The notes under the pieces: generated by a model
Databases searched by the model: none
The model's input: only the letters and a program-made list of their open reading frames with translations
What the model was told of the DNA's origin: nothing
NCBI GenBank assembly: GCA_030526195.1
Contig: JAUNDG010000005.1
Span: 1 to 51,154, forward strand
Reading direction: 5' to 3'
Source: Lachnospiraceae bacterium
GTDB lineage: Bacteria > Bacillota > Clostridia > Lachnospirales > Lachnospiraceae
DNA: 51,154 bases
Translations under genes and position numbers: made by a program
In this document: positions 25,774 to 35,050 of the stretch, piece by piece
Position numbering within the stretch: the first letter of the stretch is position 1
How the letters are laid out: every line of letters begins with the position of its first letter

Positions 25774-26690
25774 AGAAGACGATATTCAGAATGATCCTGG
25801 CCCATGTGCTCCTGGCGGTGCTGGTGGTCGTGGTGTGCCTGGCCCCTCAGGCAAAAACACCGGAAGGCCGGTATTCCTTCCTGACGGCTATCGCGGTGAT
25901 CGAAGGGCTCTTTTTATTATCCATTTTCAAGCAGAAGCGCAAAGGTGAGATCGGCACAGGGGCATTTGACATCATCATGCTGGTGTGGGTTTTGTTGCTC
26001 ATCTGGGAAGTGGTGGTCAACGTGCTGCGGATGGCCCATCCGGTCCTCGTGCCGGCTCCCGAAAATGTTTTTGACACCTTCCGGCTGCGTTGGAAGGATA
26101 TGCTCATCAACATCGGCTACTCCATGCAGCTGCTCATTTTCGGCACCATGTTGGGGCTTGCATTGGCGGTCTTTTTGGGGTTATTCTGTGGGTGGAATAA
26201 ACGACTGAAAGCCTTTGCAGCGCCCATTGCCCATGTGATGGCGCCGATCCCGGCTGTGGTCCTGTCCCCTTACCTGGTGGCCATTATGCCCACCTTCAGA
26301 AGCGCCTCCGCCCTGGTGGTGCTCATTGGTGTGTTCTGGCCGCAGTTTATCGCCACCATCAACCGTGTGTCCTCTGTGGAGCCGCAGATCCTGGACTCAG
26401 CCCGTATGTTGGGACTGTCCCAGAGCGCCATGCTCTTTAAGGTGCTGCTCCCGTACCTGTTACCGGGCACGCTGATGGGGCTGCGTGTGACGCTGACAAC
26501 GTCCGTGCTTATGCTCAACTTCGCAGAGCTTATGGGGGCTTCCCACGGGATGGGGTATTTTATTATGAACAGTATCACCTATGCCAACTACACCCATGCA
26601 GTGGCCGGCATTCTGGTGATCGGTATCGTGGTCACCTTGCTTAACATGCTGGTGGGCATGATCCAGAAAAAATTTATCAAGTGGCATTAA
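25770..26690 (+). CDS. NMT1-type ABC importer permease
   Basis: A 306-residue membrane protein of the BPD_transp_1 family (SsuC/TauC/NrtB type). Two hydrophobic segments precede the core (residues ~8-27 and ~38-52). The core has the EAA-like loop RMLGLSQSAMLFKVLLPYLLPGTLMGLRV near residue 215. It starts inside the ATPase stop codon and is followed after 9 bases by the PadR gene, so these form one operon with shared regulation. Confidence 0.88.
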   Translation: MKKTIFRMILAHVLLAVLVVVVCLAPQAKTPEGRYSFLTAIAVIEGLFLLSIFKQKRKGEIGTGAFDIIMLVWVLLLIWEVVVNVLRMAHPVLVPAPENVFDTFRLRWKDMLINIGYSMQLLIFGTMLGLALAVFLGLFCGWNKRLKAFAAPIAHVMAPIPAVVLSPYLVAIMPTFRSASALVVLIGVFWPQFIATINRVSSVEPQILDSARMLGLSQSAMLFKVLLPYLLPGTLMGLRVTLTTSVLMLNFAELMGASHGMGYFIMNSITYANYTHAVAGILVIGIVVTLLNMLVGMIQKKFIKWH

Positions 26691-26699
26691 GGAGACATT

Positions 26700-27098
26700 A
26701 TGGACGAACAGAAACAGCTTCAGGAAGAAAATAAGGTGATGAACGGCGGCCGCCAGTGCGCCTGTGAAGGCGGGACCCTGGTCCGTTTTGTTCAGCCGCT
26801 GCTTCTCTCGCTCCTGGCAAAGGGCCCCTGCCACGGGTATGATCTGCTGCAGAAGATTTCCGCTACCCGGATGTGGGGAGAGAACCCGCCGGACAACTCC
26901 GGCGTTTATCGTGTCCTTCGTGAGATGGAGAAGAAGGGCCTGGTGACCTCGGAAATCGTGCATGAGCATAATGTGGGTCTGGGCCGCAAGGTGTATTCTC
27001 TGACAGAGGAGGGGGCCTCCTGCCGGGGCCGGTGGCTCACCACCCTGCAGAAATATCAGCAGGACCTGACGGAAGTCATCGATATGCTCAGCGAGTGA
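26700..27098 (+). CDS. PadR-family regulator with an N-terminal CxC motif
   Basis: A 132-residue winged-helix regulator. The PadR domain runs from ~residue 28: LLLSLLAKGPCHGYDLLQKI, then GVYRVLREMEKKGLV, and a wing ending VYSLTEEG. Before it, QCACEGG gives Cys20-x-Cys22, which together with Cys44 or Cys116 could bind a metal or sense redox. Located between the ABC permease (9 bases) and the second URO-D gene (194 bases), it probably controls this importer operon. The Cys motif echoes the CxC repeats on the ATPase tail. Confidence 0.83.
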   Translation: MDEQKQLQEENKVMNGGRQCACEGGTLVRFVQPLLLSLLAKGPCHGYDLLQKISATRMWGENPPDNSGVYRVLREMEKKGLVTSEIVHEHNVGLGRKVYSLTEEGASCRGRWLTTLQKYQQDLTEVIDMLSE

Positions 27099-27292
27099 AC
27101 TTAAGCAAGATCATTTTCTCGAAATCAAGACGGGTTTTTCGAAAATGGTTCATCGGATGCAGCACCATTTTTGCAGGAAATGATGGTGCTGTACCGAAAA
27201 TGATGAGGCTGATGCCGGTTCATTTTCATAAGGAAATGGGGCATTGGCCGGATGATCATGAATAATATGAAACAGGAAAAGGAGTGCTTCTT

Positions 27293-28297
27293 ATGAATAT
27301 GACACAGTGGACGGAGGCGGTGATCGCCGACAAGAATCGTATCTTTGCCCCGATCATGTATTATCCCTGCACATCGCTGGTTGGTGTGAAGGCTGTTGAT
27401 ACGGTGAAAGCCGGCGGGGCTCAGGCTATGGCAGCGGTTATGAAAGCCGCAGCGGATCGTTTCCCGGAAATGGCCATCGTTTCTACCGCTCTTGACGTGA
27501 CGGTGGATCCGGAGGCTTTTGGTGTGGCTGTTGATTATGATGAGGACCGGGCGCCTCATTGCGTCAGCTTTGTCATCAAGGATGAGGCGGATGCGGAGGC
27601 TATGACCATGCCCTCAGCCATGACAGAGCGTCAGGTGCTGCATTATGAGGCTGTTAAGGAAGCAAAGAAGCTGATGCCGGAAAAACCGGTGTTCGGCAAC
27701 CTGCTGGGTCCCTTTACACTGGCCACCAGTGTGATGAAGCTGTCCGATGCCATGCTTGGTGTTATGAAGAAGGGGCCCATGATGCATGTGGTCATTGAAA
27801 AATGCACAGAGTTTGTCATCAACAGAGCGCTGGCTTACAAGGCAGCCGGGGCGGACGGCATTTTACTGGATGAGGCCTGTGGCGGTATCATTCCGCCGAA
27901 GAAATGTGCTGAATTCTCATCTGCTTATATTAAGAAGATAGTCGAGGCGGTCCAGGATGATCAGTTTGCTGTGATGATGCATAACTGCGGCAATATTGCC
28001 CGCATGCTGGACAGCATTTTCGACACAGGCTGCCGGATGTATTCCTTCGGTAATGCGGTGGACTTCAAGCTGGCGGCAGAGAAGCTGCCGGAAGGTGCTC
28101 TGCTCATCGGTAATCTGGATCCCATGCTTCTGACAGAAGAGGACGACAACAAGGTCTACGAGGAGACCAAAGCCCTCATCGAAGCCATGGCGGATTGCCC
28201 GGGATTTGTGCCGGCACCGGGCTGCGATGTGCCCACCAATGCCCGTCTGGAATCCGTTGATGCCATGATCCGGGCTATCAAAGAGGCGAATTCCTGA
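27293..28297 (+). CDS. URO-D-family methyltransferase-like protein (MtaA/MtbA branch)
   Basis: A 334-residue URO-D-fold protein without extra domain. The zinc site of the corrinoid:thiol methyltransferases is intact: His230-x-Cys232 in MHNCGN and Cys311 in APGCDVP. In characterised MtaA/MtbA enzymes this zinc activates the thiol that accepts the methyl group. It differs from the protein at 18129, where the His is Phe. ATG at 27293 is preceded by AAAAGGAG; an in-frame GTG nine bases earlier is less likely because it abuts that site. The gene ends the island; a strong terminator follows. Co-transcription with the importer and PadR gene is possible, but the 194-base gap may hold a promoter. Confidence 0.82.
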   Translation: MNMTQWTEAVIADKNRIFAPIMYYPCTSLVGVKAVDTVKAGGAQAMAAVMKAAADRFPEMAIVSTALDVTVDPEAFGVAVDYDEDRAPHCVSFVIKDEADAEAMTMPSAMTERQVLHYEAVKEAKKLMPEKPVFGNLLGPFTLATSVMKLSDAMLGVMKKGPMMHVVIEKCTEFVINRALAYKAAGADGILLDEACGGIIPPKKCAEFSSAYIKKIVEAVQDDQFAVMMHNCGNIARMLDSIFDTGCRMYSFGNAVDFKLAAEKLPEGALLIGNLDPMLLTEEDDNKVYEETKALIEAMADCPGFVPAPGCDVPTNARLESVDAMIRAIKEANS

Positions 28298-28322
28298 AAT
28301 TATAGCAATATAGGTAAAATTT

Positions 28323-28355
28323 CCTCCGCATTTTTGTAAAATGCGGAGGTTTTTT
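28323..28355 (+). terminator. Intrinsic terminator at the end of the island
   Basis: CCTCCGCATTTT pairs perfectly with AAAATGCGGAGG (loop TGT), followed by six Ts. It isolates the URO-D gene from the str operon promoter, which begins two bases later. Confidence 0.93.
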
Positions 28356-28356
28356 C

Positions 28357-28386
28357 TTGACGGCACTTAAGGAAGGGCTATATAAT
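28357..28386 (+). promoter_or_regulatory. Strong sigma-A promoter of the str operon
   Basis: TTGACG (28357-28362), 18-base spacer, TATAAT (28381-28386), close to consensus. The leader to the rpsL start is about 105 bases and may carry ribosomal-protein feedback control, but I see no defined motif. Confidence 0.88.
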
Positions 28387-28498
28387 AATCAAGCATGCGT
28401 AAAAGACGCTGTTCTTTTATTGCGTGTAAATATAAATCAACCAATACAGCCGAACTGCCGCATAGAAGCGGACGAAGCAAAGGAGGAAAACGTAAGGA

Positions 28499-28912
28499 AT
28501 GCCTACATTTAATCAGTTAGTTAAACAGGGCAGACACAGCGCTGCAAAGAAATCCACTGCTCCGGCTCTGCAGAAGACATACAATTCTTTAAAGAAGAAA
28601 TCTGTCGATGCATCAAGCCCGCAGAAGAGAGGCGTCTGCACTGCCGTTAAGACTGCTACACCGAAGAAGCCGAACTCAGCTCTTCGTAAGATCGCCAGAG
28701 TTCGTCTTTCAAACGGGATCGAAGTCACAAGCTACATCCCGGGCGAAGGTCACAATCTTCAGGAGCACAGCGTTGTTATGATCCGTGGTGGTCGTGTTAA
28801 GGACCTTCCGGGTACAAGATACCACATCATCCGTGGTACTCTGGATACAGCCGGTGTTGCCAATCGTCGTCAGGCCCGTTCTAAATACGGCGCTAAGAGA
28901 CCGAAGAAATAA
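28499..28912 (+). CDS. rpsL: 30S ribosomal protein S12
   Basis: A 137-residue ribosomal protein of the decoding centre. [11 protein letters not shown] at the N-terminus, [20 protein letters not shown] and [21 protein letters not shown] are the invariant S12 blocks. The Lys residues where streptomycin resistance mutations usually fall (in TPKKPNS and GRVKDLPG) are the sensitive type. First gene of rpsL-rpsG-fusA. An AAGGAGG site lies 12 bases before the ATG, with AAGGA closer. Confidence 0.98.
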   Translation: MPTFNQLVKQGRHSAAKKSTAPALQKTYNSLKKKSVDASSPQKRGVCTAVKTATPKKPNSALRKIARVRLSNGIEVTSYIPGEGHNLQEHSVVMIRGGRVKDLPGTRYHIIRGTLDTAGVANRRQARSKYGAKRPKK

Positions 28913-29079
28913 TTTTTTCAAACATTAGAATTTCACTGTAAACTGAATCACAGGAATTTTGAAGTACGGTTTCCTATTCGTCCGTTCGGCTGTGGACAAT
29001 AGCGATTACGTCCGTGCGAACACATGATTCCAATGTGAGTACCTGAGAATAAATCTTAATGATTTAGGAGGGAAGTAAC

Positions 29080-29550
29080 GTGCCACGTAAAGGACATGCA
29101 CAGAAGAGAGAAGTCCTCGCGGATCCGCTTTACAACGATAAGGTTGTCACAAAGCTGATCAACCAGATCATGCTTGATGGCAAGAAGGGCGTTGCCCAGA
29201 AGATCGTTTACGGCGCATTCGGCAGAGTCGAGGAAAAAGCCGGTAAGCCGGCTCTGGAAGTATTCCAGGAAGCTTTAAACAACATCATGCCGGTTGTCGA
29301 AGTTAAGGCAAGACGTGTCGGCGGTGCCACATATCAGGTTCCGATCGAAGTCCGTCCGGACAGACGTCAGGCTCTGGCTCTTCGCTGGTTAACAAATTTC
29401 TCACGTAACAGATCTGAAAAGACAATGGAAGAACGTCTTGCAGGCGAACTTCTTGACGCCATGAACAACACAGGCGCTGCTGTTAAGAGAAAAGAAGAAA
29501 TGCACAGAATGGCTGATGCCAATAAGGCATTCGCTCACTACAGATTCTAA
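29080..29550 (+). CDS. rpsG: 30S ribosomal protein S7
   Basis: A 156-residue primary 16S rRNA-binding protein that nucleates the 30S head. [22 protein letters not shown] and the [14 protein letters not shown] and RWLTN blocks are diagnostic. The start is GTG at 29080, behind TAGGAGGG. The 167-base gap after rpsL is longer than usual and could hold a regulatory structure, but I could not define one. Confidence 0.98.
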   Translation: MPRKGHAQKREVLADPLYNDKVVTKLINQIMLDGKKGVAQKIVYGAFGRVEEKAGKPALEVFQEALNNIMPVVEVKARRVGGATYQVPIEVRPDRRQALALRWLTNFSRNRSEKTMEERLAGELLDAMNNTGAAVKRKEEMHRMADANKAFAHYRF

Positions 29551-29565
29551 TCGAAAGGAGTATCC

Positions 29566-31680
29566 ATGGCAGGAAGAGAATATCCCCTGGAGAGAACGCG
29601 TAACATCGGTATTATGGCTCACATCGATGCCGGTAAGACAACACTGACGGAACGTATTCTGTACTACACAGGTGTGAATTACAAAATCGGCGATACCCAT
29701 GAAGGTACTGCCACCATGGACTGGATGGCTCAGGAGCAGGAACGTGGTATCACTATCACATCAGCTGCGACTACATGTCATTGGACTCTGGAAGAGGAAG
29801 GAAAAACAAAACCGGGTGCTTTAGAGCATCGTATCAATATCATTGATACTCCGGGACATGTCGATTTCACAGTTGAGGTTGAACGTTCCCTTCGAGTTCT
29901 TGATGGCGCCGTTGGTGTATTCGATGCCAAGGGCGGCGTTGAACCCCAGTCTGAAAATGTTTGGCGTCAGGCCGACAAATACAACGTACCGCGTATGGCT
30001 TTCATCAACAAGATGGACGTCATCGGTGCTGACTTCTACAACTGCGTAGAAGAAATCAAAACAAGACTTGGTAAGAATCCGGTCTGTCTGCAGATTCCGA
30101 TCGGTGCTGAAGATACCTTCAAGGGTCTGATCGATCTTATGGAAATGCAGGCTTACTACTACAACGGTAAGGACGGCAGCGATGTTGTCATCGAACCGAT
30201 TCCGGAAGATATGGCCGATCTGGCCGAAGAATGGCACACCACTCTGGTCGAACAGATCTGCGATCTGGACGAAGAGCTGATGATGGCTTATCTGGAAGGT
30301 GAAGAACCGTCTGTAGAAGATATGAAGAAAGCCCTTCGTGCAGGCTGCTGCGATGGCCGTGCCATCCCGGTATGCTGCGGTACTGCTTACCGTAACAAGG
30401 GTGTTCAGAAGATGCTTGATGCTGTTATCGAATATATGCCGAGCCCGGTTGATATCCCGGACATCGAAGGTGTTGACGCTGACGGCAACCCGACAACAAG
30501 ACCGTCATCTGACGAAGAGCCGTTCTCAGCTCTGGCTTTCAAGATCATGACTGACCCGTTCGTCGGTAAGCTGGCTTACTTCCGTGTGTACTCCGGTACA
30601 CTGAATTCCGGTTCCTACGTTCTCAATGCCACAAAGGGCAAGAAGGAACGTGTGGCCCGTATCCTTCAGATGCATGCTAACAAGCGTATGGACCTTGATA
30701 AGGTTTACTCAGGCGACATCGCTGCTGCTATCGGTCTGAAGATCACAACAACAGGTGATACACTCTGCGCAGAACAGGCACCGGTTATTCTTGAATCTAT
30801 GGAATTCCCGGAACCGGTTATCGAGCTGGCTATCGAGCCGAAGACAAAGGCCGGTCAGGATAAGCTGGGTGAAGCTCTTGCCAAACTGGCTGAAGAAGAC
30901 CCGACATTCCGTCAGCATACTGATCATGAAACAGGTCAGACAATCATCGCCGGTATGGGTGAGCTCCATCTGGAAATCATCGTTGACCGTCTTCTGAGAG
31001 AGTTCCACGTTGAAGCTAACGTTGGTGCTCCGCAGGTTGCTTATCGCGAAACTCTGACAGTTCCGTCAGACATCGACAGCAAGTATGCTCGTCAGTCCGG
31101 TGGTAAAGGTCAGTACGGTCATTGTAAAGTCCGCTTCTCACCGATGGACTTCAATGGCGAAGAACTTTACGAGTTCAAGAACTCTGTTGTCGGCGGCTCT
31201 ATTCCGAAGGAATACATCCCGGCTGTTGACGACGGTATTCAGGAAGCTATGCATGCCGGTATTCTTGGCGGCTATCCGGTTATCGGTGTTGTCGCTGAAG
31301 TTTACGAAGGTTCCTTCCACCCGGTCGACTCCTCAGAAATGGCCTTCCACATCGCCGGTTCTATGGCGTTCAAGGAAGCTATGGCTAAGGGTGAACCGGC
31401 TCTGCTCGAACCGATCATGAAGGTTGAGATCACAACACCGGCCGACTACATGGGCGATGTTATCGGTGATGTCAGCTCTCGTCGCGGTACTGTTCTTGGT
31501 ATGGAAGATGTCGGTAACGGCAAACAGATCAAGGCATACGTTCCGCTGGCTGAAATGTTCGGTTACGCAACAGACCTGCGTTCCAGAACTCAGGGCCGTG
31601 GTAACTATTCAATGTTCTTCGAGAAATATGACAAAGTACCGAAGAATATGATGGATAAGATCCTTGGCAAGAAGGACTAA
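29566..31680 (+). CDS. fusA: Translation elongation factor G
   Basis: A 704-residue GTPase that drives ribosomal translocation. G1 is AHIDAGKTT (~residue 17), the switch region has [11 protein letters not shown]3 is DTPGHVDF and G4 NKMD. Domains II to V follow in normal order, with the domain IV loop [12 protein letters not shown]. It starts 15 bases after rpsG behind AAAGGAG. Confidence 0.98.
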   Translation: MAGREYPLERTRNIGIMAHIDAGKTTLTERILYYTGVNYKIGDTHEGTATMDWMAQEQERGITITSAATTCHWTLEEEGKTKPGALEHRINIIDTPGHVDFTVEVERSLRVLDGAVGVFDAKGGVEPQSENVWRQADKYNVPRMAFINKMDVIGADFYNCVEEIKTRLGKNPVCLQIPIGAEDTFKGLIDLMEMQAYYYNGKDGSDVVIEPIPEDMADLAEEWHTTLVEQICDLDEELMMAYLEGEEPSVEDMKKALRAGCCDGRAIPVCCGTAYRNKGVQKMLDAVIEYMPSPVDIPDIEGVDADGNPTTRPSSDEEPFSALAFKIMTDPFVGKLAYFRVYSGTLNSGSYVLNATKGKKERVARILQMHANKRMDLDKVYSGDIAAAIGLKITTTGDTLCAEQAPVILESMEFPEPVIELAIEPKTKAGQDKLGEALAKLAEEDPTFRQHTDHETGQTIIAGMGELHLEIIVDRLLREFHVEANVGAPQVAYRETLTVPSDIDSKYARQSGGKGQYGHCKVRFSPMDFNGEELYEFKNSVVGGSIPKEYIPAVDDGIQEAMHAGILGGYPVIGVVAEVYEGSFHPVDSSEMAFHIAGSMAFKEAMAKGEPALLEPIMKVEITTPADYMGDVIGDVSSRRGTVLGMEDVGNGKQIKAYVPLAEMFGYATDLRSRTQGRGNYSMFFEKYDKVPKNMMDKILGKKD

Positions 31681-31696
31681 GCATCAGATAAAATGC

Positions 31697-31725
31697 TTGC
31701 AAACACGCGTTGTATGCATTAAAAT
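31697..31725 (+). promoter_or_regulatory. tuf promoter
   Basis: TTGCAA (31697-31702), 17-base spacer, TAAAAT (31720-31725), located in the 119-base gap between fusA and tuf. It would give tuf extra transcription on top of str operon read-through. Confidence 0.72.
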
Positions 31726-31799
31726 CTAACATAGTGTTCACTTAATAACTAAATTTTCTCTACACCCGCAAAGGGTCAATTTTAGGAGGATTTAAAAAA

Positions 31800-32996
31800 A
31801 TGGCAAAGCAGAAATTCGAAAGAAACAAACCGCATTGCAATATCGGTACCATCGGCCACGTTGACCATGGTAAAACAACTCTGACAGCTGCTATCACAGA
31901 AGTTCTGGCTAAGAGAATTCCGTCAGAAGTTAACCAGATTGTTGACTTCGCCAACATTGATAAGGCTCCGGAAGAAAGAGAACGTGGTATCACTATCAAC
32001 ACAGCTCACGTTGAATACGAAACAGCTGCCCGTCACTATGCTCACGTTGACTGCCCGGGCCACGCTGACTACGTTAAGAACATGATCACTGGTGCCGCTC
32101 AGATGGACGGTGCTATCCTGGTTTGCGCCGCTACTGATGGTGTTATGGCTCAGACAAAGGAACACATCCTTCTGGCTCGTCAGGTAGGTGTTCCGTCAAT
32201 CGTTGTTTTCATGAACAAGTGCGACATGGTCGACGACGAAGAACTTCTTGAACTCGTTGACATGGAAATCCGTGAACTCCTGAACGAGTATGAATTCCCG
32301 GGCGATGACACACCGATCATCCAGGGTTCTGCTCTGAAGGCTCTGGAAGGCGACGAAGCTTGGGGCGACAAGATCATGGAACTGATGGATGCTGTTGATA
32401 CTTGGATCCCGAGCCCGGTTCGTGATACAGATAAGCCGTTCCTGATGCCGGTTGAAGACGTCTTCACAATCTCTGGTCGTGGTACTGTTGCTACAGGCCG
32501 TGTTGAAAGAGGTACTCTGAAACTGAACGATCCGGTTGAAATCCTTGGTATCAGCGAAGAAAAGAAGACATCTGTTGCTACAGGTATCGAAATGTTCCAC
32601 AAGCTGATGGATCAGGCTGAAGCCGGCGACAACGTTGGTGTTCTTCTTCGTGGTATTGAACGTACAGGTATCGAAAGAGGCCAGGTTATCGCTAAACCGG
32701 GTACAGTTACCTGCCACAAGAAATTCACAGCTCAGGTTTACGTTCTGACAAAGGATGAAGGTGGTCGTCATACACCGTTCTTCAACAACTATCGTCCGCA
32801 GTTCTACTTCAGAACAACAGACGTTACAGGTATCATCACTCTGCCGGAAGGCACAGAAATGTGTATGCCGGGCGACAACGTTGAAATGACAATCGAACTG
32901 ATTCACCCGATCGCTATGGAACAGGGTCTTACATTCGCTATCCGCGAAGGTGGCCGTACTGTAGGTTCAGGTCGTGTTGCTTCCGTTATCGAATAA
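31800..32996 (+). CDS. tuf: Translation elongation factor Tu
   Basis: A 398-residue GTPase that delivers aminoacyl-tRNA to the ribosome. [21 protein letters not shown] and [10 protein letters not shown] are the G motifs, and [24 protein letters not shown] is the domain III/II signature. ATG at 31800 follows TTTAGGAGG. Its codon bias (CGT, AGA, CTG, GGT, AAG) is a yardstick for the highly expressed genes in this window. Confidence 0.98.
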   Translation: MAKQKFERNKPHCNIGTIGHVDHGKTTLTAAITEVLAKRIPSEVNQIVDFANIDKAPEERERGITINTAHVEYETAARHYAHVDCPGHADYVKNMITGAAQMDGAILVCAATDGVMAQTKEHILLARQVGVPSIVVFMNKCDMVDDEELLELVDMEIRELLNEYEFPGDDTPIIQGSALKALEGDEAWGDKIMELMDAVDTWIPSPVRDTDKPFLMPVEDVFTISGRGTVATGRVERGTLKLNDPVEILGISEEKKTSVATGIEMFHKLMDQAEAGDNVGVLLRGIERTGIERGQVIAKPGTVTCHKKFTAQVYVLTKDEGGRHTPFFNNYRPQFYFRTTDVTGIITLPEGTEMCMPGDNVEMTIELIHPIAMEQGLTFAIREGGRTVGSGRVASVIE

Positions 32997-33032
32997 TTTT
33001 AACGTTTAAGCATAACGCAAAACATAACGAAA

Positions 33033-33060
33033 CCCCCGAGGGAAACCTCGGGGGTTTTTT
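33033..33060 (+). terminator. Intrinsic terminator of the str/tuf operon
   Basis: CCCCCGAGG pairs with CCTCGGGGG (loop GAAA), followed by six Ts. The 131-bp repeat array starts eight bases later, as at the terminator at 9865. Confidence 0.94.
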
Positions 33061-33067
33061 GTTATCC

Positions 33068-33504
33068 CGATGAGCCAAGTGAATCCTCATGCTTGCATGA
33101 AAGGATTCATTTGGCGAACGGTAATCACCGAGATGCAGCAAAGCGGAATCGAGGTGTTACCGAAGGGATATAGGCAGGAGGTGCAATTCCTCCTGCCGCG
33201 ATGAGCCAAGTGAATCCTCATGCTTGCATGAAAGGATTCATTTGGCGAACGGTAATCACCGAGATGCAGCAAAGCGGAATCGAGGTGTTACCGAAGGGAT
33301 ATAGGCAGGAGGTGCAATTCCTCCTGCCGCGATGAGCCAAGTGAATCCTCATGCTTGCATGAAAGGATTCATTTGGCGAACGGTAATCACCGAGATGCAG
33401 CAAAGCGGAATCGAGGTGTTACCGAAGGGATATAGGCAGGAGGTGCAATTCCTCCTGCCGCGATGAGCCAAGTGAATCCTCATGCTTGCATGAAAGGATT
33501 CATT
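33068..33504. repeat. Tandem array of a 131-bp three-hairpin repeat
   Basis: Three complete, nearly identical units begin at 33068, 33199 and 33330, and a 44-base partial unit begins at 33461. The period is exactly 131. Each unit contains CCAAGTGAATCC/GGATTCATTTGG around ATGCTTGCAT, CGGTAATCACC/GGTGTTACCG, and GGCAGGAGG/CCTCCTGCC. Minus-strand open frames of 61 codons recur in each copy but have no ribosome-binding site and change with the repeat, so I treat them as by-products. The near identity of the copies points to recent tandem duplication. Confidence 0.93.
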
Positions 33505-33575
33505 ACAAAAAATAGATTATATATAACAATGGTTTCGGATGATCATTCATCAATATCATGAACCGGAGTCATCGT

Positions 33576-35042
33576 ATGGTTTTTAATTCATTCGCATTCC
33601 TGTGCTTTTTTCCAATAGTTGTTTTCATCTATTTCCTCATACCGGCAAAGTGCCGTTATATCTGGTTGCTGCTTGCCAGCTACTATTTTTACATGAGCTG
33701 GAATCCGAAGTATGCCCTCCTGATTGCGGCTTCCACCATTGTCACTTATCTTAGTGGCCTCCTGATCAGCCGATATCGGACGGCGGAAAAAGCATCACTA
33801 TGCCGGCTTTGTGTGGCTGGGAGTCTTGTCATCAATCTGGGCATTCTGTTTCTCTTCAAGTATGCCGATTTTTTCTTCAATTCCCTCGGCGTCATTCTTG
33901 GTAAGGTCGGGATACAGTTTGCGGAAGGCCGGTTTGATCTGTTGCTGCCGGTCGGTATATCCTTTTATACCTTCCAGGCGTTGGGGTACACCATCGATGT
34001 GTACAGAGGTCAGACAGAAGCCGAACGGAATCCCCTTCGTTATGCTTTGTTTGTGTCTTTCTTCCCGCAGTTGGTGGCGGGACCCATTGAGCGGTCAAAG
34101 AACCTCCTGACACAGCTGCAAAATATCCATACCATCTCTGTGTGGCAACACGATAGAGTGCGGGATGGTCTGCTCCTGATGATGTGGGGGTTGTTTCAAA
34201 AGATAGTCATTGCCGACAGAGCGGCACTCATCGTTGACCCTGTGATCAATCACTATGATAAGTATGGCTTCCTGGAAATCAGCTTTGCGGTTATTCTGTT
34301 TGCTGTTCAGATTTATTGTGACTTTGCCGGTTATACCAATATAGCCAGAGGGGCGGCGAAGGTCATGGGCTTTGAGTTGTCTCAGAACTTTAAACAACCC
34401 TATCTGGCTCGTAACATTAAAGACTTCTGGAGACGCTGGCATATGTCTCTGACATCCTGGTTTACCGATTACCTGTATATCCCTTTAGGTGGAAATAGGA
34501 AAGGTACCATCCGAAAATATGCCAATATTGCTTTCGTTTTTGGTGTCAGCGGCCTTTGGCATGGCGCCGGCTGGCATTATGTCGTTTGGGGGTTATTGCA
34601 TGCGGTTTATCAGATTGGCGGAGACCTTTTGGGGCGCGTGAAACAGCGTCTGGGTATCAGGGAAAGACAGGGATTTTCCGTGGCTCTCAGACAGAGGGTG
34701 GTGACATTTTTTCTGGTTGATTTTGCCTGGATCTTCTTTGTGGCGGCCGGCTTGTCTCAGGCTATCGGAATCATTCGACAAATGCTGACCGTGCCGGTTA
34801 CCTGCGGGATTGCCTATATTGGTATGAGCCGGTCGAATTTTCTGGTGCTTGGTGGCAGTATCCTCCTGTTACTTGTGGTGGATATCATGCATGAGAACAA
34901 GATGAGCCTGTTCTCATGGTTCCGAAAACAGGAACTTTGGTTCAGGATTTTTTGTGGTGTTGGCCTTGTCGGGAGTGTCATACTCTTTGGCATCTATGGT
35001 TATGCCTATGATCCGACAACATTTATTTACTTCCAATTCTAG
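33576..35042 (+). CDS. MBOAT-family O-acyltransferase (AlgI/DltB-like)
   Basis: A 488-residue multi-pass membrane acyltransferase that passes acetyl or other acyl groups across the membrane to a surface polymer. The N-terminal segment FNSFAFLCFFPIVVFIYFLIP and YFYMSWNPKY are typical of AlgI-like members; the catalytic His lies in GLWHGAGWHYVVWGLLHA near residue 335. ATG at 33576 is chosen because CCGGAG lies seven bases before it; an earlier in-frame ATG at 33558 lacks a site. The next gene, an SGNH esterase-like protein, starts 8 bases after the stop, the usual pairing for exopolysaccharide or wall-polymer O-acetylation. Confidence 0.9.
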   Translation: MVFNSFAFLCFFPIVVFIYFLIPAKCRYIWLLLASYYFYMSWNPKYALLIAASTIVTYLSGLLISRYRTAEKASLCRLCVAGSLVINLGILFLFKYADFFFNSLGVILGKVGIQFAEGRFDLLLPVGISFYTFQALGYTIDVYRGQTEAERNPLRYALFVSFFPQLVAGPIERSKNLLTQLQNIHTISVWQHDRVRDGLLLMMWGLFQKIVIADRAALIVDPVINHYDKYGFLEISFAVILFAVQIYCDFAGYTNIARGAAKVMGFELSQNFKQPYLARNIKDFWRRWHMSLTSWFTDYLYIPLGGNRKGTIRKYANIAFVFGVSGLWHGAGWHYVVWGLLHAVYQIGGDLLGRVKQRLGIRERQGFSVALRQRVVTFFLVDFAWIFFVAAGLSQAIGIIRQMLTVPVTCGIAYIGMSRSNFLVLGGSILLLLVVDIMHENKMSLFSWFRKQELWFRIFCGVGLVGSVILFGIYGYAYDPTTFIYFQF

Positions 35043-35050
35043 GTGTGGAA

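Noticed and set aside
33087-33403. Repeated 61-codon minus-strand open frames in the 131-bp array
   Set aside because: They are identical because the DNA repeats are identical, have no ribosome-binding site, and the stem-preserving changes between arrays indicate selection on structure and not on protein.
33068-33504. A CRISPR array
   Set aside because: The 131-base units are joined head to tail with no unique spacers and no cas genes are in the window.
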